This document shows, one piece after another, positions 46,832 through 55,660 of a DNA stretch of 64,000 bases. The stretch lies in the NCBI RefSeq assembly GCF_900636765.1, contig NZ_LR134313.1, positions 1,798,001-1,862,000 of the forward strand. Reading direction: 5' to 3'. How positions within the stretch are numbered: position 1 is the first letter of the stretch; each line of letters starts with the position of its first letter. The DNA is from Neisseria canis (GTDB taxonomy: Bacteria > Pseudomonadota > Gammaproteobacteria > Burkholderiales > Neisseriaceae). A program made the translations under genes and the position numbers. Under the pieces are notes generated by a model. That model saw nothing but the letters and a program-made list of their open reading frames with translations, made no database searches and was not told the DNA's origin.

Positions 46832-47764
46832 ATGAAAAAAATGCTTTTAACCGCTTGCGCAGTAGTTGCTCTGTCTGCCTGTTCAACAGGCAAACAAAAA
46901 TCTGTCGAAGTGATCAATACGGACGTAACACAACAGCCGGTAGCATTGCCTGCACCCAAAGCAGTCAAAGTGTCTAAACAGGCCAGAAAAAACAAAAGAA
47001 AAACACCTGATTATGCAGCACGTCGGGTAGTGCAGATTGGTACGGAAAAATTAAACCGCTCTTACCCCATGAATATTGATGTTCAAGAGGGTCCTGCACG
47101 CGGTGTATACAACATTGTATCCATGTACGGCGAGAACCATACAGTCAATATTTCCCGTAAATATCCATCAATAATCATGACCCCGTTTGCGGATCCTGAT
47201 ATTCAGGGAAACATAGATCAACGAACGATTAATGACATCATATCTATCAGGGGGTCAAATATCGTGGTTTGGCCTAAAAATAATCAAGGACTGTGGTTCA
47301 TGATTAACGATAAAGCCAATCCGCGCGGGATACCGGTTTCATTAACCCTGATTCCCAAGCAGTCCGTCATGAGCCGCACCATCTCCGTTACCGTTGGCCG
47401 CCAATCTCCATCCGAGCAGGCAAACGGACTTACTCCCGATGGAAACGGCTTTGCTCAAAAGCTTTCCCAAGTGTTGCAGGATATTGTGACTTTGAAAGTT
47501 CCTGCCGGTTATACCGTGAGGCCACTCAAAGAAAAACTCATGCTGGAAAACGGTATGGCTACCTTACCTGTCGAGCGCTATACAAACAGGGAATTCGATG
47601 TTTTGCGCTACCGCATTACCAATAACCGCAATACTCCGCAGGAATTGGAAGAGGCAATGTTCGGCCAAAATCCAAAAATCAGAGCGGTGGCTTTCTATCC
47701 GCGTACCGTACTTTATCCGGGTGAATCTACCGATGTATTGATGCTGGTCAGCAAAAGGAACTAA
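46832..47764 (+). CDS. traK: F-type conjugation protein TraK (secretin-like)
   Basis: This 310-residue protein is read from MKKMLLTACAVVALSACSTG, which has a lipobox (LSAC). The C-terminal part resembles TraK/VirB9: YNIVSMYGENHTVNISRKYP, FMINDKANPRGIPVSLTLIP, and FDVLRYRITNNRNTPQELEE near the end. With TraB and TraV it builds the outer membrane core. A lysine-rich segment (QARKNKRKTPDYAARR) precedes the fold. Confidence 0.85.
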   Translation: MKKMLLTACAVVALSACSTGKQKSVEVINTDVTQQPVALPAPKAVKVSKQARKNKRKTPDYAARRVVQIGTEKLNRSYPMNIDVQEGPARGVYNIVSMYGENHTVNISRKYPSIIMTPFADPDIQGNIDQRTINDIISIRGSNIVVWPKNNQGLWFMINDKANPRGIPVSLTLIPKQSVMSRTISVTVGRQSPSEQANGLTPDGNGFAQKLSQVLQDIVTLKVPAGYTVRPLKEKLMLENGMATLPVERYTNREFDVLRYRITNNRNTPQELEEAMFGQNPKIRAVAFYPRTVLYPGESTDVLMLVSKRN

Positions 47765-47766
47765 CC

Positions 47767-48990
47767 ATGTGGAATGCAATAAAAAACAAATGGAATAATT
47801 CCAATGGAGCAGGAAAAACCCTTATTGTAGTGGGGGGATTTGTAGCAATTTTTATTCTTGGTGTGATTGTTCAGGTGTACCGAGACATCAGTAACGGTAC
47901 AGCAATGAAGAAGAAACCAGTTGAAACCAAGGTGATGGCTGGAACGCAAGAAGATATAGCGAATAAAAATCTGGAGCAAACGCTGAATAACTTTATTCAG
48001 CAATACAATCAAGATAAGTTGAGAGCAGAACAGAAACAGAAAAATAACGGCTTAGATCCCGAAGAAACCAAAAGGATGATTGCAGAAGAAGTTGCAAAGC
48101 AACAGGCCGTCTGGAATGAAAAAGCGACTTCCCAGAAGCAAAATGAATTTAACACCCCCGGTTCGGCATCGGGTGAGGAGCAAAATGCTTTCAATCAGGC
48201 TTCGGGACAGGAAAGCCAATTTTCCGATGCTTCAACTGATACTGTTGATGGCCAAGTTTCATCACGAATGGGTACGATCAGCGGAAGCGGCCAAAAAAAA
48301 CAAAGCAGCACCGACGATAATAAAAATTATCTCCCCCCAGGTACGATTTTATCGTATGTGCTGTTAACCGGTGTCAATGCACCGACGAATGTAGATACGA
48401 GCAGCGAGGGCGAAAACGAACATTCTCCTATGGTGTTAATGGCCGTAAAGGGAAAATCAATATTACCAAATGGGTTCAGAATGGATTTATCAGACTGCTT
48501 CGCAACAGCTTCTGTTTACGGTCAATACTCCGATTCAAGAGTTGTCGGCAGACCTAAAACACTTTCATGTGTCCGAGAAGACGGCAAAGCGGTGGAAGCA
48601 AAGATTAAAGGCCAAATTACCGGAGAAGACGGCAAGCTTGGCTGGCAGGGAAAGACCGTTTCTCGGCTGGGTAAGGATATGCACAATCTGTTTAAAGTCG
48701 GTGTAATGGAGACCATCAGTTCTACATTGTCCGGCGCGGCCAATGGTGTGTCATTCAATGTCGGCAGCAGCAACGGTTCAAGCGGCAATACTCGAACTCA
48801 AATTAATCTTGGCAGTTCAGCCGCACAAAGTGCAGCCAAGGCAACCAGTAAGGCGTTCGAGCACATGGCGGATCGCTATGCAAAACAGGCAGATCAGGTA
48901 TTTCCGGTAATTGTAGTCAATCCTTTGCGCACTGGCGAAATTATACTACAAGAAGGGGTTTCCCTTGAATTTTCGAAGGATGTTAGATGA
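47767..48990 (+). CDS. traB: F-type conjugation protein TraB (VirB10-like)
   Basis: This 407-residue protein has an N-terminal membrane helix (TLIVVGGFVAIFILGVIVQV), a charged coiled-coil periplasmic part, and the TrbI/VirB10 domain: YLPPGTILSYVLLTGVNAPT, ILPNGFRMDLSDCFATASVY and KTLSCVREDGKAVEAKIKGQ. It spans the envelope and links both membranes. It lies between traK and traV as in other F-type operons. Confidence 0.88.
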   Translation: MWNAIKNKWNNSNGAGKTLIVVGGFVAIFILGVIVQVYRDISNGTAMKKKPVETKVMAGTQEDIANKNLEQTLNNFIQQYNQDKLRAEQKQKNNGLDPEETKRMIAEEVAKQQAVWNEKATSQKQNEFNTPGSASGEEQNAFNQASGQESQFSDASTDTVDGQVSSRMGTISGSGQKKQSSTDDNKNYLPPGTILSYVLLTGVNAPTNVDTSSEGENEHSPMVLMAVKGKSILPNGFRMDLSDCFATASVYGQYSDSRVVGRPKTLSCVREDGKAVEAKIKGQITGEDGKLGWQGKTVSRLGKDMHNLFKVGVMETISSTLSGAANGVSFNVGSSNGSSGNTRTQINLGSSAAQSAAKATSKAFEHMADRYAKQADQVFPVIVVNPLRTGEIILQEGVSLEFSKDVR

Positions 48991-49622
48991 TGGACAGATT
49001 TAAAAAACTCCCTTTGCTGGTGGTGGTAATGTTGACGGGTGGTTGTTCTTCGTTTTGGAACATTGGTGATGAAATTGAAGAATGCTCCATGAATGGTAGA
49101 GGAACACCTTGTATCAGTGCCAGAGCTGCCTATTATGCCTCAGAGGGTTATGACCCGGATGACAACCCCGTATTTGCCGGAATGGAAGAGAAGCGCTCAA
49201 TTTTCGGAAAACGGAAGCGCAACCGAGTAAGCCCTTTCTTCCCTGAACCGGTCCCGTCAATGACAGCTGCCGATGAACCCAAACCTTTATTGATGCCTGC
49301 TAAGGTATTGAGAGTATGGGTTAACAGCTACGAAGACGAAAAAGGAAACTTGGTTTATCCCACTAAGGTTTTCAGCCAGGTTGAATCCCGCAAATGGAAT
49401 ACCGGTTACTCTTTAAAGCGTTCAAATTCGGGTAAAGAGCGACGCATTACTCCGCTGGTTTCCTCATCCGATAACTCAGCAGATAAACAGGCGACGGCCG
49501 TCATTGATGAGGGCAACAAGCAAATTAATTCTTCTACACAACAAAATCCAACAGCCATTGGAGGTGGCACGGGCATTCCGGATTCGCTTCCTAAAGGCGT
49601 TTTAACCCCACCTTTGCAATAA
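48987..49622 (+). CDS. traV: F-type conjugation lipoprotein TraV
   Basis: This 211-residue protein has lipobox LTGGCSS and, as in TraV, Cys residues in ECSMNGRGTPCISARAAYYA. The conserved VLRVWVNSYEDEKGNLVYPT follows. The start overlaps the traB stop. TraV is the VirB7-like outer membrane anchor. Confidence 0.82.
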   Translation: MMDRFKKLPLLVVVMLTGGCSSFWNIGDEIEECSMNGRGTPCISARAAYYASEGYDPDDNPVFAGMEEKRSIFGKRKRNRVSPFFPEPVPSMTAADEPKPLLMPAKVLRVWVNSYEDEKGNLVYPTKVFSQVESRKWNTGYSLKRSNSGKERRITPLVSSSDNSADKQATAVIDEGNKQINSSTQQNPTAIGGGTGIPDSLPKGVLTPPLQ

Positions 49623-49641
49623 ACATGATCGGAGTCATTAA

Positions 49642-49998
49642 ATGAATAACACAACTGAAATCAACTTTGAAATCAACAAGCAACATATTCTGTTTGCCTC
49701 TTTGGTTTTACTTTGCAGCCTATCGGCAATGGCCGGTACGGATCTATCTTTGGACGGTGCTGTTGATTGGCTGTTAAACCTGATGCAGGGCGGCTTGGGT
49801 AAAATTATTGCCCTCGGCACAATTTTGTTGACAGCAATTGCTTGGGCTGCGGCCAACTGGAAATACGGCTTAGGTGTATTAGGTGTGATTTTCTGTTTGG
49901 TTGTCTTGCCGCCGTTTGTTATTGCCATTTTCCCCGCAACAATCGAATCTCAAACCATGATCCTTAATGATGGGTTCTCTGCCTTTTATCTGAAATAG
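49642..49998 (+). CDS. traA: putative conjugative pilin TraA
   Basis: This 118-residue protein has a leader ending in SLSAMAG, then a short mature start (DLSLDGAVDWLLNLMQGGLG) and two hydrophobic segments (KIIALGTILLTAIAWAAANW and LGVLGVIFCLVVLPPFVIAI). Size and two-helix layout match VirB2/TraA pilins. Position after traV supports it. Assignment rests on layout more than on sequence identity. Confidence 0.65.
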   Translation: MNNTTEINFEINKQHILFASLVLLCSLSAMAGTDLSLDGAVDWLLNLMQGGLGKIIALGTILLTAIAWAAANWKYGLGVLGVIFCLVVLPPFVIAIFPATIESQTMILNDGFSAFYLK

Positions 49999-50006
49999 GT
50001 TAAATC

Positions 50007-50453
50007 ATGAGGCTCTTCCTGTGCGAAAAACCCAGCCAGGCCAAGGATATCGGTAAAGTGCTGGGTGTACTCTCCGGCAGACACGACGGTTATTACTGCA
50101 ATGGAGATACCGTCGTGACATGGGCATTCGGCCATATTCTGAAACAGGCATTTCCGAGTGCTTATGGTCAGGAATATGCCGATTTCGCGAAGATTGATGC
50201 TCTACCGCTGCTGCCGCAGGAATGGCTCATGGAGGTTTCAGAAACTGCAAATAAGCAGTTTAGAGTGATTAAAGGGCTGTTGGCCAAAGCAGATGAAGTA
50301 ATCATTGCCACTGATGCCGACAGAGAGGGCGATATTTGTCCTGACTGCGGTACCGGCCTTCTGCGACAAAAGCATATCAAAGACGAGCCGGAGAAAAAGT
50401 ATCTGGGATGTTCAAACTTCCCTGAATGCAAGCATTTTGAATGGTGTCAATAA
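50007..50453 (+). pseudogene. topB: topoisomerase III with large in-frame internal deletion
   Basis: This 148-residue frame starts as a topoisomerase III Toprim domain (MRLFLCEKPSQAKDIGKVLG, VIIATDADREGD). Immediately after the DxDxxG motif it jumps to a C-terminal zinc finger (CPDCGTGLLRQ, KYLGCSNFPECKHF). Normal enzymes have about 500 more residues between, including the catalytic Tyr, so strand passage is impossible. The join is in frame, so a small protein could still be made. Confidence 0.85.
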
Positions 50454-50608
50454 AAGTTTGAACACAAGGAGTGAAAAAACAATCAGACCAAACAAACAAA
50501 TCTGTTTGCAAGGTGTCATGGATATACAGCCACAGTATGTAGTGGCTAGTTTGGATTCATCCCCCCAAGCAAGGTATCTCTAAATAACTGTTTAAAAGGA
50601 GTAATTTT

Positions 50609-51022
50609 ATGAAAGCACTCTGTATGTTGGCTGCACTATTCGTACTGACAGCATGTTCTACTAATCCGGACGGCAGTATCAATTGGGCAGACAATCCGCT
50701 CAACAATGCCGCCGGGAAAATCGATGACGGTATTCAGCGAGCTAATCGAGCAATGGGGCCTCTTGCGGGCGAGCGTAGATCTGCGTCCATGCCTACTGCT
50801 GAAAATGAGCGTGCTTCAGGAGGAGGGCATGGTCGTAATGGTTTAGCTCCAGGTATTCATGAAAGTGGGTTGTCTTATAAACAGATGCTTGAGACTGGGT
50901 ATATTCGGAAAAATCCAGACTATCCGAAGCTTTCCAAGCAGCGGTACGTTTTTACATCGATAAATTGTTCCAGTGGCCGTCGCTGTCTGACCCCTAATAA
51001 CCACATTGCCCCACGTCCGTGA
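50609..51022 (+). CDS. hypothetical lipoprotein, 137 aa
   Basis: This protein has a signal peptide and lipobox (VLTACSTN). The mature part is Gly/Ser/Asn-rich with an Arg-rich end and two Cys (INCSSGRRCLTPNNHIAPRP). No family is recognised. AAAAGGAGTAATTTTATG gives the start. It precedes the peptidase gene by ten bases, so both are likely co-transcribed. Confidence 0.65.
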   Translation: MKALCMLAALFVLTACSTNPDGSINWADNPLNNAAGKIDDGIQRANRAMGPLAGERRSASMPTAENERASGGGHGRNGLAPGIHESGLSYKQMLETGYIRKNPDYPKLSKQRYVFTSINCSSGRRCLTPNNHIAPRP

Positions 51023-51031
51023 GAATTTACC

Positions 51032-51610
51032 ATGCAAATGGATCGTCGTTCATTTTTGAAAACTTCGGCTGCCGCCGTGGCGTACACGGCGGTAGGCTCC
51101 GCAGGAATCTTGTTTCCTGATGAAGCCTATGCTTTGGGTGGCCATCAGTTTTGGCAACGAGACAGGGTAATTGAGTACCGCCGGGCAGATAACAAAGAAA
51201 CCGGCCGTATCAAAATTTTTGACCGTAATCAGGGCTACTTGAAATCCGGCTACCAACAAGCGTGTTGGGCGCTCCGTGATGTCAAAGACGGCAACTCGAT
51301 GGCCCGAATGGATGTGCAGTTATTTAACTTGATGTACGCCATCCAAGAATGGGCACGTATGGCGGGTAAATCGAATCCGCTTATCACTATTAACAGTGGT
51401 TATAGGACGCGCAGACATAACAGTAAAGTTGAGGGAGCTGCCCTGAATTCTTTACACATCTATGGCAAAGCCGCCGATATAGTTGTACGAGGCATTGAGC
51501 CATGGCAGGTAGCAGAAATGGCAAAACACTTTAACGGTGGCGGGGTTGGTATGTATAACAGCTTTACCCATATTGATACAGGTCGTCTCAGAGAATGGAA
51601 AGGACGCTAA
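51032..51610 (+). CDS. YcbK/DUF882-type murein peptidase (M15 fold), Tat-exported
   Basis: This 192-residue protein opens MQMDRRSFLKTSAAAVAYTA, a Tat signal (RRSFLK). Zinc-site segments of the M15 fold are visible: INSGYRTRRHNSKVEGAALN, SLHIYGKAADIVV and SFTHIDTGRLREW, giving His, Asp and His ligands. It would cut peptidoglycan peptides, perhaps to open the wall for the conjugation channel. Confidence 0.85.
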   Translation: MQMDRRSFLKTSAAAVAYTAVGSAGILFPDEAYALGGHQFWQRDRVIEYRRADNKETGRIKIFDRNQGYLKSGYQQACWALRDVKDGNSMARMDVQLFNLMYAIQEWARMAGKSNPLITINSGYRTRRHNSKVEGAALNSLHIYGKAADIVVRGIEPWQVAEMAKHFNGGGVGMYNSFTHIDTGRLREWKGR

Positions 51611-51639
51611 AAAAACCTACCCGTAGGAGATTTCAGGTT

Positions 51640-52284
51640 ATGTACTACCATTTTATTCCTAAATATTTTGCTGACAATCCAGAAAGAGAATGCCGACTTA
51701 AGTCACTGGAAATACCAGAACTGGGTATTCATTTCACCGACAAAGAGTTGAAGACAATCAAGCCGTACCCCAATAAGCGCTATCATGTGGGTTGCTTAAG
51801 ACATGGTTTCAAGGGCAGAAACTTCATTGGCTTGGTTGTGGAATCAGAAACACCAGTAACGAACTTCACTAAGGTTTGCAAATGGGCAGTTTATCCAATG
51901 GGTAGATATGAGTCAGATGAACCGGATATCGGCTTAATTGTTGAGCATACGACACGTTATCATCTATTAGATACAGATTTTCCTTTATTTAGTGATGATC
52001 CCATAATGTTGGATGGTTGGAGGATAAAGGATAAATCCCATCCACAGAGGAGACCATTAAACTGGCCTTCTCGCATAATTGCATCCACAATGGAATTAAG
52101 CTCTCCCGTGATCTTAGGTAAAATTTCTGACACGTTGGGTGATGAATTTTGTGAAGACTTTTTAGAAACAAAAGGAGTGATTGTGGCAAGAGAACAAGAA
52201 ATCGATTTTCATACTGCTCCAATTGACTTATATCGTCATTTAAGTGCGAGCGGCAATAAAAACCTTCCTCCATTGAATATTTGA
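51640..52284 (+). CDS. hypothetical protein, 214 aa
   Basis: Read from MYYHFIPKYFADNPERECRL, it follows AGGAGATTTCAGGTT. A longer frame from 51595 overlaps the peptidase gene. It is soluble, with many aromatic and basic residues (PYPNKRYHVGCLRHGFKGRN). No family is recognised. Composition is AT-rich like the cargo genes that follow. Confidence 0.6.
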   Translation: MYYHFIPKYFADNPERECRLKSLEIPELGIHFTDKELKTIKPYPNKRYHVGCLRHGFKGRNFIGLVVESETPVTNFTKVCKWAVYPMGRYESDEPDIGLIVEHTTRYHLLDTDFPLFSDDPIMLDGWRIKDKSHPQRRPLNWPSRIIASTMELSSPVILGKISDTLGDEFCEDFLETKGVIVAREQEIDFHTAPIDLYRHLSASGNKNLPPLNI

Positions 52285-52307
52285 TGCTGCTTTTTTATAT
52301 TAGCCGA

Positions 52308-52784
52308 TTATAATTTTCTCATAAGTGTATAAGGTGATAGCTCGGAGGATTTGAATCCGTATTTCAGATAAAACCGTTTAGCTTCTTCACTGATGGCGTG
52401 TACTAATAATGCCCGCGCCCCTAATTGCTGACTGATATTTTGGGATCTTAATACGGCATCGCGCAGTAGACTTTTACCCAGCTCTTTACCCTGTGCACGA
52501 AAATCGACGGCCAATCTACCTAAAACAATAATGGGAATAGGAGAGGGCATATTTCGACGAATCGCTCCGATTGCTTCTTCATGGGTTAGAGAGCCTGCTG
52601 CCAAGCAGTAATAACCTAAAACAGTTTGTTCTTGATCACAGACAACAAAAGTACGGCTTGCATTGCTGTATTGATTTTTAAGGGCATTTTTTACCAACCA
52701 CTCGTTGAGCGATGCGATACCACAATCAAAGCCATCTATCACATGCATTTCACTCAGAAGTTGGGGAGCTGTCAATTTTTCCAT
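52308..52784 (-). CDS. GNAT-family toxin of a TacT/AtaT-type pair
   Basis: This 158-residue acetyltransferase is read from MEKLTAPQLLSEMHVIDGFD. It has TacT features (FDCGIASLNEWLVKNAL, VLGRLAVDFRAQGKELGKSL, RFYLKYGF). Such toxins acetylate aminoacyl-tRNA to block translation. The acetyl-CoA loop reads QGKELG where most members have GKGLG, which may weaken binding. It follows its antitoxin gene closely. Confidence 0.85.
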   Translation of the reverse strand: MEKLTAPQLLSEMHVIDGFDCGIASLNEWLVKNALKNQYSNASRTFVVCDQEQTVLGYYCLAAGSLTHEEAIGAIRRNMPSPIPIIVLGRLAVDFRAQGKELGKSLLRDAVLRSQNISQQLGARALLVHAISEEAKRFYLKYGFKSSELSPYTLMRKL

Positions 52785-52789
52785 TTGAA

Positions 52790-53056
52790 TCAACGCTCCC
52801 AAACCGGGGTTGTCTGCATAAGTCTCTCGAAGCCTTCATTGTTGTCAGTCGGCTGTTCTAATAGATTAATGAATTGCTTGTATTTATCTATTGGCAGAAT
52901 GAAAAAGGTTTTTTCCAATAGGGTGTTTTCTGCGGCAGAACAAGAAGCTTCTAAGATAAATTCTGAACGTGTTTTCCCCGATAGGGCGGCAGCTTGATCA
53001 ATCAGTTTTTTTTGACTTTCCAGTGCCCTCAAATTAATTGGTGCTGTTTTCAACAT
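52790..53056 (-). CDS. DUF1778 (TacA-type) antitoxin
   Basis: This 88-residue protein is read from MLKTAPINLRALESQKKLID. The N-terminal ribbon-helix-helix includes AAALSGKTRSEFILEASCSA, and the C-terminal tail (LPIDKYKQFINLLEQPTDNN) would wrap the toxin. It pairs with the GNAT gene six bases downstream and probably represses the operon from the repeat-containing region at 53065-53098. Confidence 0.88.
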   Translation of the reverse strand: MLKTAPINLRALESQKKLIDQAAALSGKTRSEFILEASCSAAENTLLEKTFFILPIDKYKQFINLLEQPTDNNEGFERLMQTTPVWER

Positions 53057-53296
53057 AAACCACTCCATGTATTACATTTTATGTACAAGGAACTATACGT
53101 TCAAAAAATCAGCTTGTCAAATTTGACAGCACCTTAAATATTTTTAAAGTAATTATTTTTCTTTTAAATTTATATCGTACGATATAAAAAAATACTGTAT
53201 TTTGACCATAGGTTATTTGCAAATACAGAAGGTCATCTGTAAAATAAATTGCAATGGACTTAAAATCCACTAGCTTAATTACAGGAGTTAAAATAC

Positions 53297-54007
53297 ATGA
53301 GCGCGCCAAAAGTTGCCCGTATCTATCTTAGAGTCAGCACTCTACAACAGAATTTGGAGCGCCAGCGCGAAATTATCGAACAGGCTAAGGAAAACGGTTT
53401 TTACATAGCCGGTGTCTATGAGGAGAAGGCCAGCGGTGTCAATGCCAGCAGACCGGAATTAAACCGGTTAATCAGCGACCTCCAAGAGGGAGACTGGGTC
53501 ATTGCCGAAAGACTGGATCGCATTACCCGTCTTCCGCCGCGCGAAGCGGAGCAGCTGATTGCGCGCATTACGGAAAAGGGGGCTAAATTGCATGTTCCCG
53601 ACGTATTTTCCTTCGGCAATATCGATGAATTAATGGGGCAGGGTGATTCATTACCCAAATACCTTTCCGAACCTTTGATGGAGGCGTTGCAGAAAATGTT
53701 TTTGCGCATGGCTTTGAGCATTGCGCATGAGGATTGGAAAACCCGACGCGAACGTGCCCGGCAGGGAATTGAACGTGCAAAAAAAGAAGGAAAAATGAAA
53801 GGCCGGCCAGCCGACAAGCAACTACACAAGAGTATCATCCAGCTGACCATGCAGGGTATCAGCATTACAGGTATCTCATCGGCACTGAATTGCAGCCCCT
53901 CTACTGTCAGCAAGGTGCGGCGGGAGTATAAGAAAAACCATAAATCAGGCGACAAAGATCAATTTGATATTTTTTCAAAGGGTTGCCATGAAAATGTTAT
54001 TTCTTGA
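53297..54007 (+). CDS. serine recombinase, resolvase/invertase family
   Basis: This 236-residue protein has the catalytic start ARIYLRVSTLQQNLERQREI (Ser14), a conserved Arg region (VIAERLDRITRLPPREAEQL) and a C-terminal helix-turn-helix (ITGISSALNCSPSTVSKVRR). It is complete at about the length of transposon resolvases. It could resolve cointegrates or invert a segment; no clear crossover site is recognised nearby. ACAGGAGTTAAAATACATG gives the start. Confidence 0.9.
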   Translation: MSAPKVARIYLRVSTLQQNLERQREIIEQAKENGFYIAGVYEEKASGVNASRPELNRLISDLQEGDWVIAERLDRITRLPPREAEQLIARITEKGAKLHVPDVFSFGNIDELMGQGDSLPKYLSEPLMEALQKMFLRMALSIAHEDWKTRRERARQGIERAKKEGKMKGRPADKQLHKSIIQLTMQGISITGISSALNCSPSTVSKVRREYKKNHKSGDKDQFDIFSKGCHENVIS

Positions 54008-54142
54008 CCAGAGTGATGTGTAGATGACAATTAATATTAATTAATATTTAATGTTAACAAAGCTTCCGTATGGCAAGACCCAACTCACTGCTCCAATAGA
54101 ACAATAGAAAATGATGCGATTATAAAATAGGGATAAACTGTG

Positions 54143-55579
54143 ATGAATGAATCAAAATATTTTCATATAGATCAACTATTACTCGATTCTGAAAACCCGC
54201 GCCATGTATTTATGGGCAGTCAATCAGAAATTATTGCTTATCTGATAGAGAATGAAAATATTAAAGAACTGGCAAAAGATATAGCCCAAAAAGGAGCTTT
54301 AAGTCCTTTCAATGCCGGCGGTTTGCTTAGTGTAGAGGGTGAACCTGGAAAATACTGGGTATTGGAGGGCAATAGGCGAGTTTGTGCTTTGAAGTTGTTA
54401 AATAATCCTGACTTGGCTCCGGCATCGTCAAAAAAATACTTTGAACGCCTGGTTGCGAATGCTGTACAGATACCGACTAATTTTTTTTGTCATGTATTCG
54501 CTAATCGTGAAGAGGCGAAAGAATGGCTTGCGTCCAGACACGGGGACTTCAAAGGCGGAGCCGGACTCAAACCGTGGAGTGCTGTTCAGTCAGCTCGTTT
54601 TTTTGAGAAAAAAGAGCATTCAATGGCAGTAACTATTCTGCAATTCGCTTTGAGAGAGGGAATTATTGATGAAGATCGGGCGCATAGAATTGTTACTACA
54701 GTAAGCAGAATGTTCAGTACGCCTCAAGCCAGAGACACCTTTGGGATTGTTACAGGAAGAAGTAACGGTACGGTTCTGATTAATGTTGAATTAACCGAGT
54801 TTGCAGTTGTGCTGGCAGAGTATTTGGCAGATATTGAAAATCCTGAACTAAATGTAGGTTCACGTTCCACAAAAGAAGACAGAATTGGTTACCGTGAAAT
54901 ACTGGCACAAAAAGGAAAGTTACCCAAAACCAAACTCGATCATACCATTGATATTCTGACAGGGACAGTTTCTAAAATTGAAACTGGCAACGTATCTGTA
55001 GCCAAGCCAGGCTCAAGAGTGACTGGAAATTCTCCAGTTTCAGGGGCAAGTGTTGATGCAGGGGGCAAAGCTCAACCTGAATCGAAACCTATCCGTACTC
55101 CGCCAGCACGAGACAAGGCCAGAAAACTAATCGATTATTCGTTACAAATAAGGCCCGAGAAAATCAGAGCAGTGTTTTTAGAACTCAAAAACAAGCTTGA
55201 TGTTCAAGAAACCCCTTACTCTGCTGCTGCATTATTGAGGATTCTGATAGAGTTGAGCTGTGATCACTATATACTCAACCATGCAGAAACTATTGTATTT
55301 AACGATGGCGGTAAAAGCTTTGGAGTAAATGAAAAATCTCCCCTTCGAATAAAAATTCTAGGTATAGCACATCATATTCATCAATCCAATTCCAATCTCA
55401 TTGACGCCAAGCAATTTGCGGCATTACAAAATGAATGTCCTGAAGCCAAAACTAATGCGGGCGGGCTGAATCTGTTGCACAACATCATGCATAATTATTC
55501 TCACAGCATAACAGCGGTACATGTTATTGCCGCACATGACAACTTTAAACCTTTTATTCAGGCACTTTGGCATAACTGA
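54143..55579 (+). CDS. ParB-like N-terminal domain protein with HEPN-like C-terminus
   Basis: This protein of about 478 residues has an N-terminal ParB/Srx-type fold: LLLDSENPRHVFMGSQSEII then YWVLEGNRRVCALKLLN with the EGNRR motif at about residues 75-79. A low-complexity linker sits at about 290-330. The C-terminus (LRILIELSCDHYILNH; NLLHNIMHNYSHSITAVHVI) resembles HEPN-type helical domains, by my reading only. It is not a plasmid ParB and no parA is present. An adenine methylase gene follows directly, suggesting a two-gene module, perhaps defensive. Confidence 0.65.
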   Translation: MNESKYFHIDQLLLDSENPRHVFMGSQSEIIAYLIENENIKELAKDIAQKGALSPFNAGGLLSVEGEPGKYWVLEGNRRVCALKLLNNPDLAPASSKKYFERLVANAVQIPTNFFCHVFANREEAKEWLASRHGDFKGGAGLKPWSAVQSARFFEKKEHSMAVTILQFALREGIIDEDRAHRIVTTVSRMFSTPQARDTFGIVTGRSNGTVLINVELTEFAVVLAEYLADIENPELNVGSRSTKEDRIGYREILAQKGKLPKTKLDHTIDILTGTVSKIETGNVSVAKPGSRVTGNSPVSGASVDAGGKAQPESKPIRTPPARDKARKLIDYSLQIRPEKIRAVFLELKNKLDVQETPYSAAALLRILIELSCDHYILNHAETIVFNDGGKSFGVNEKSPLRIKILGIAHHIHQSNSNLIDAKQFAALQNECPEAKTNAGGLNLLHNIMHNYSHSITAVHVIAAHDNFKPFIQALWHN

Positions 55580-55660
55580 TTGCTTTAGATAAAAAAATAC
55601 TATTGGCCAAAACCTATTTTTTACGCCAATATTCAACATCACGTACAAAATGGAATCGTT

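Noticed and set aside
42797..49998. I-type (Dot/Icm-like) secretion system
   Set aside because: The ATPase and lipoprotein suggested DotB-like genes at first, but TraL, TraE, TraK, TraB and TraV features and their order fit an F-type system.
54143..55579. Plasmid partition ParB
   Set aside because: There is no parA, no parS-like repeats, and the C-terminus differs from partition proteins.
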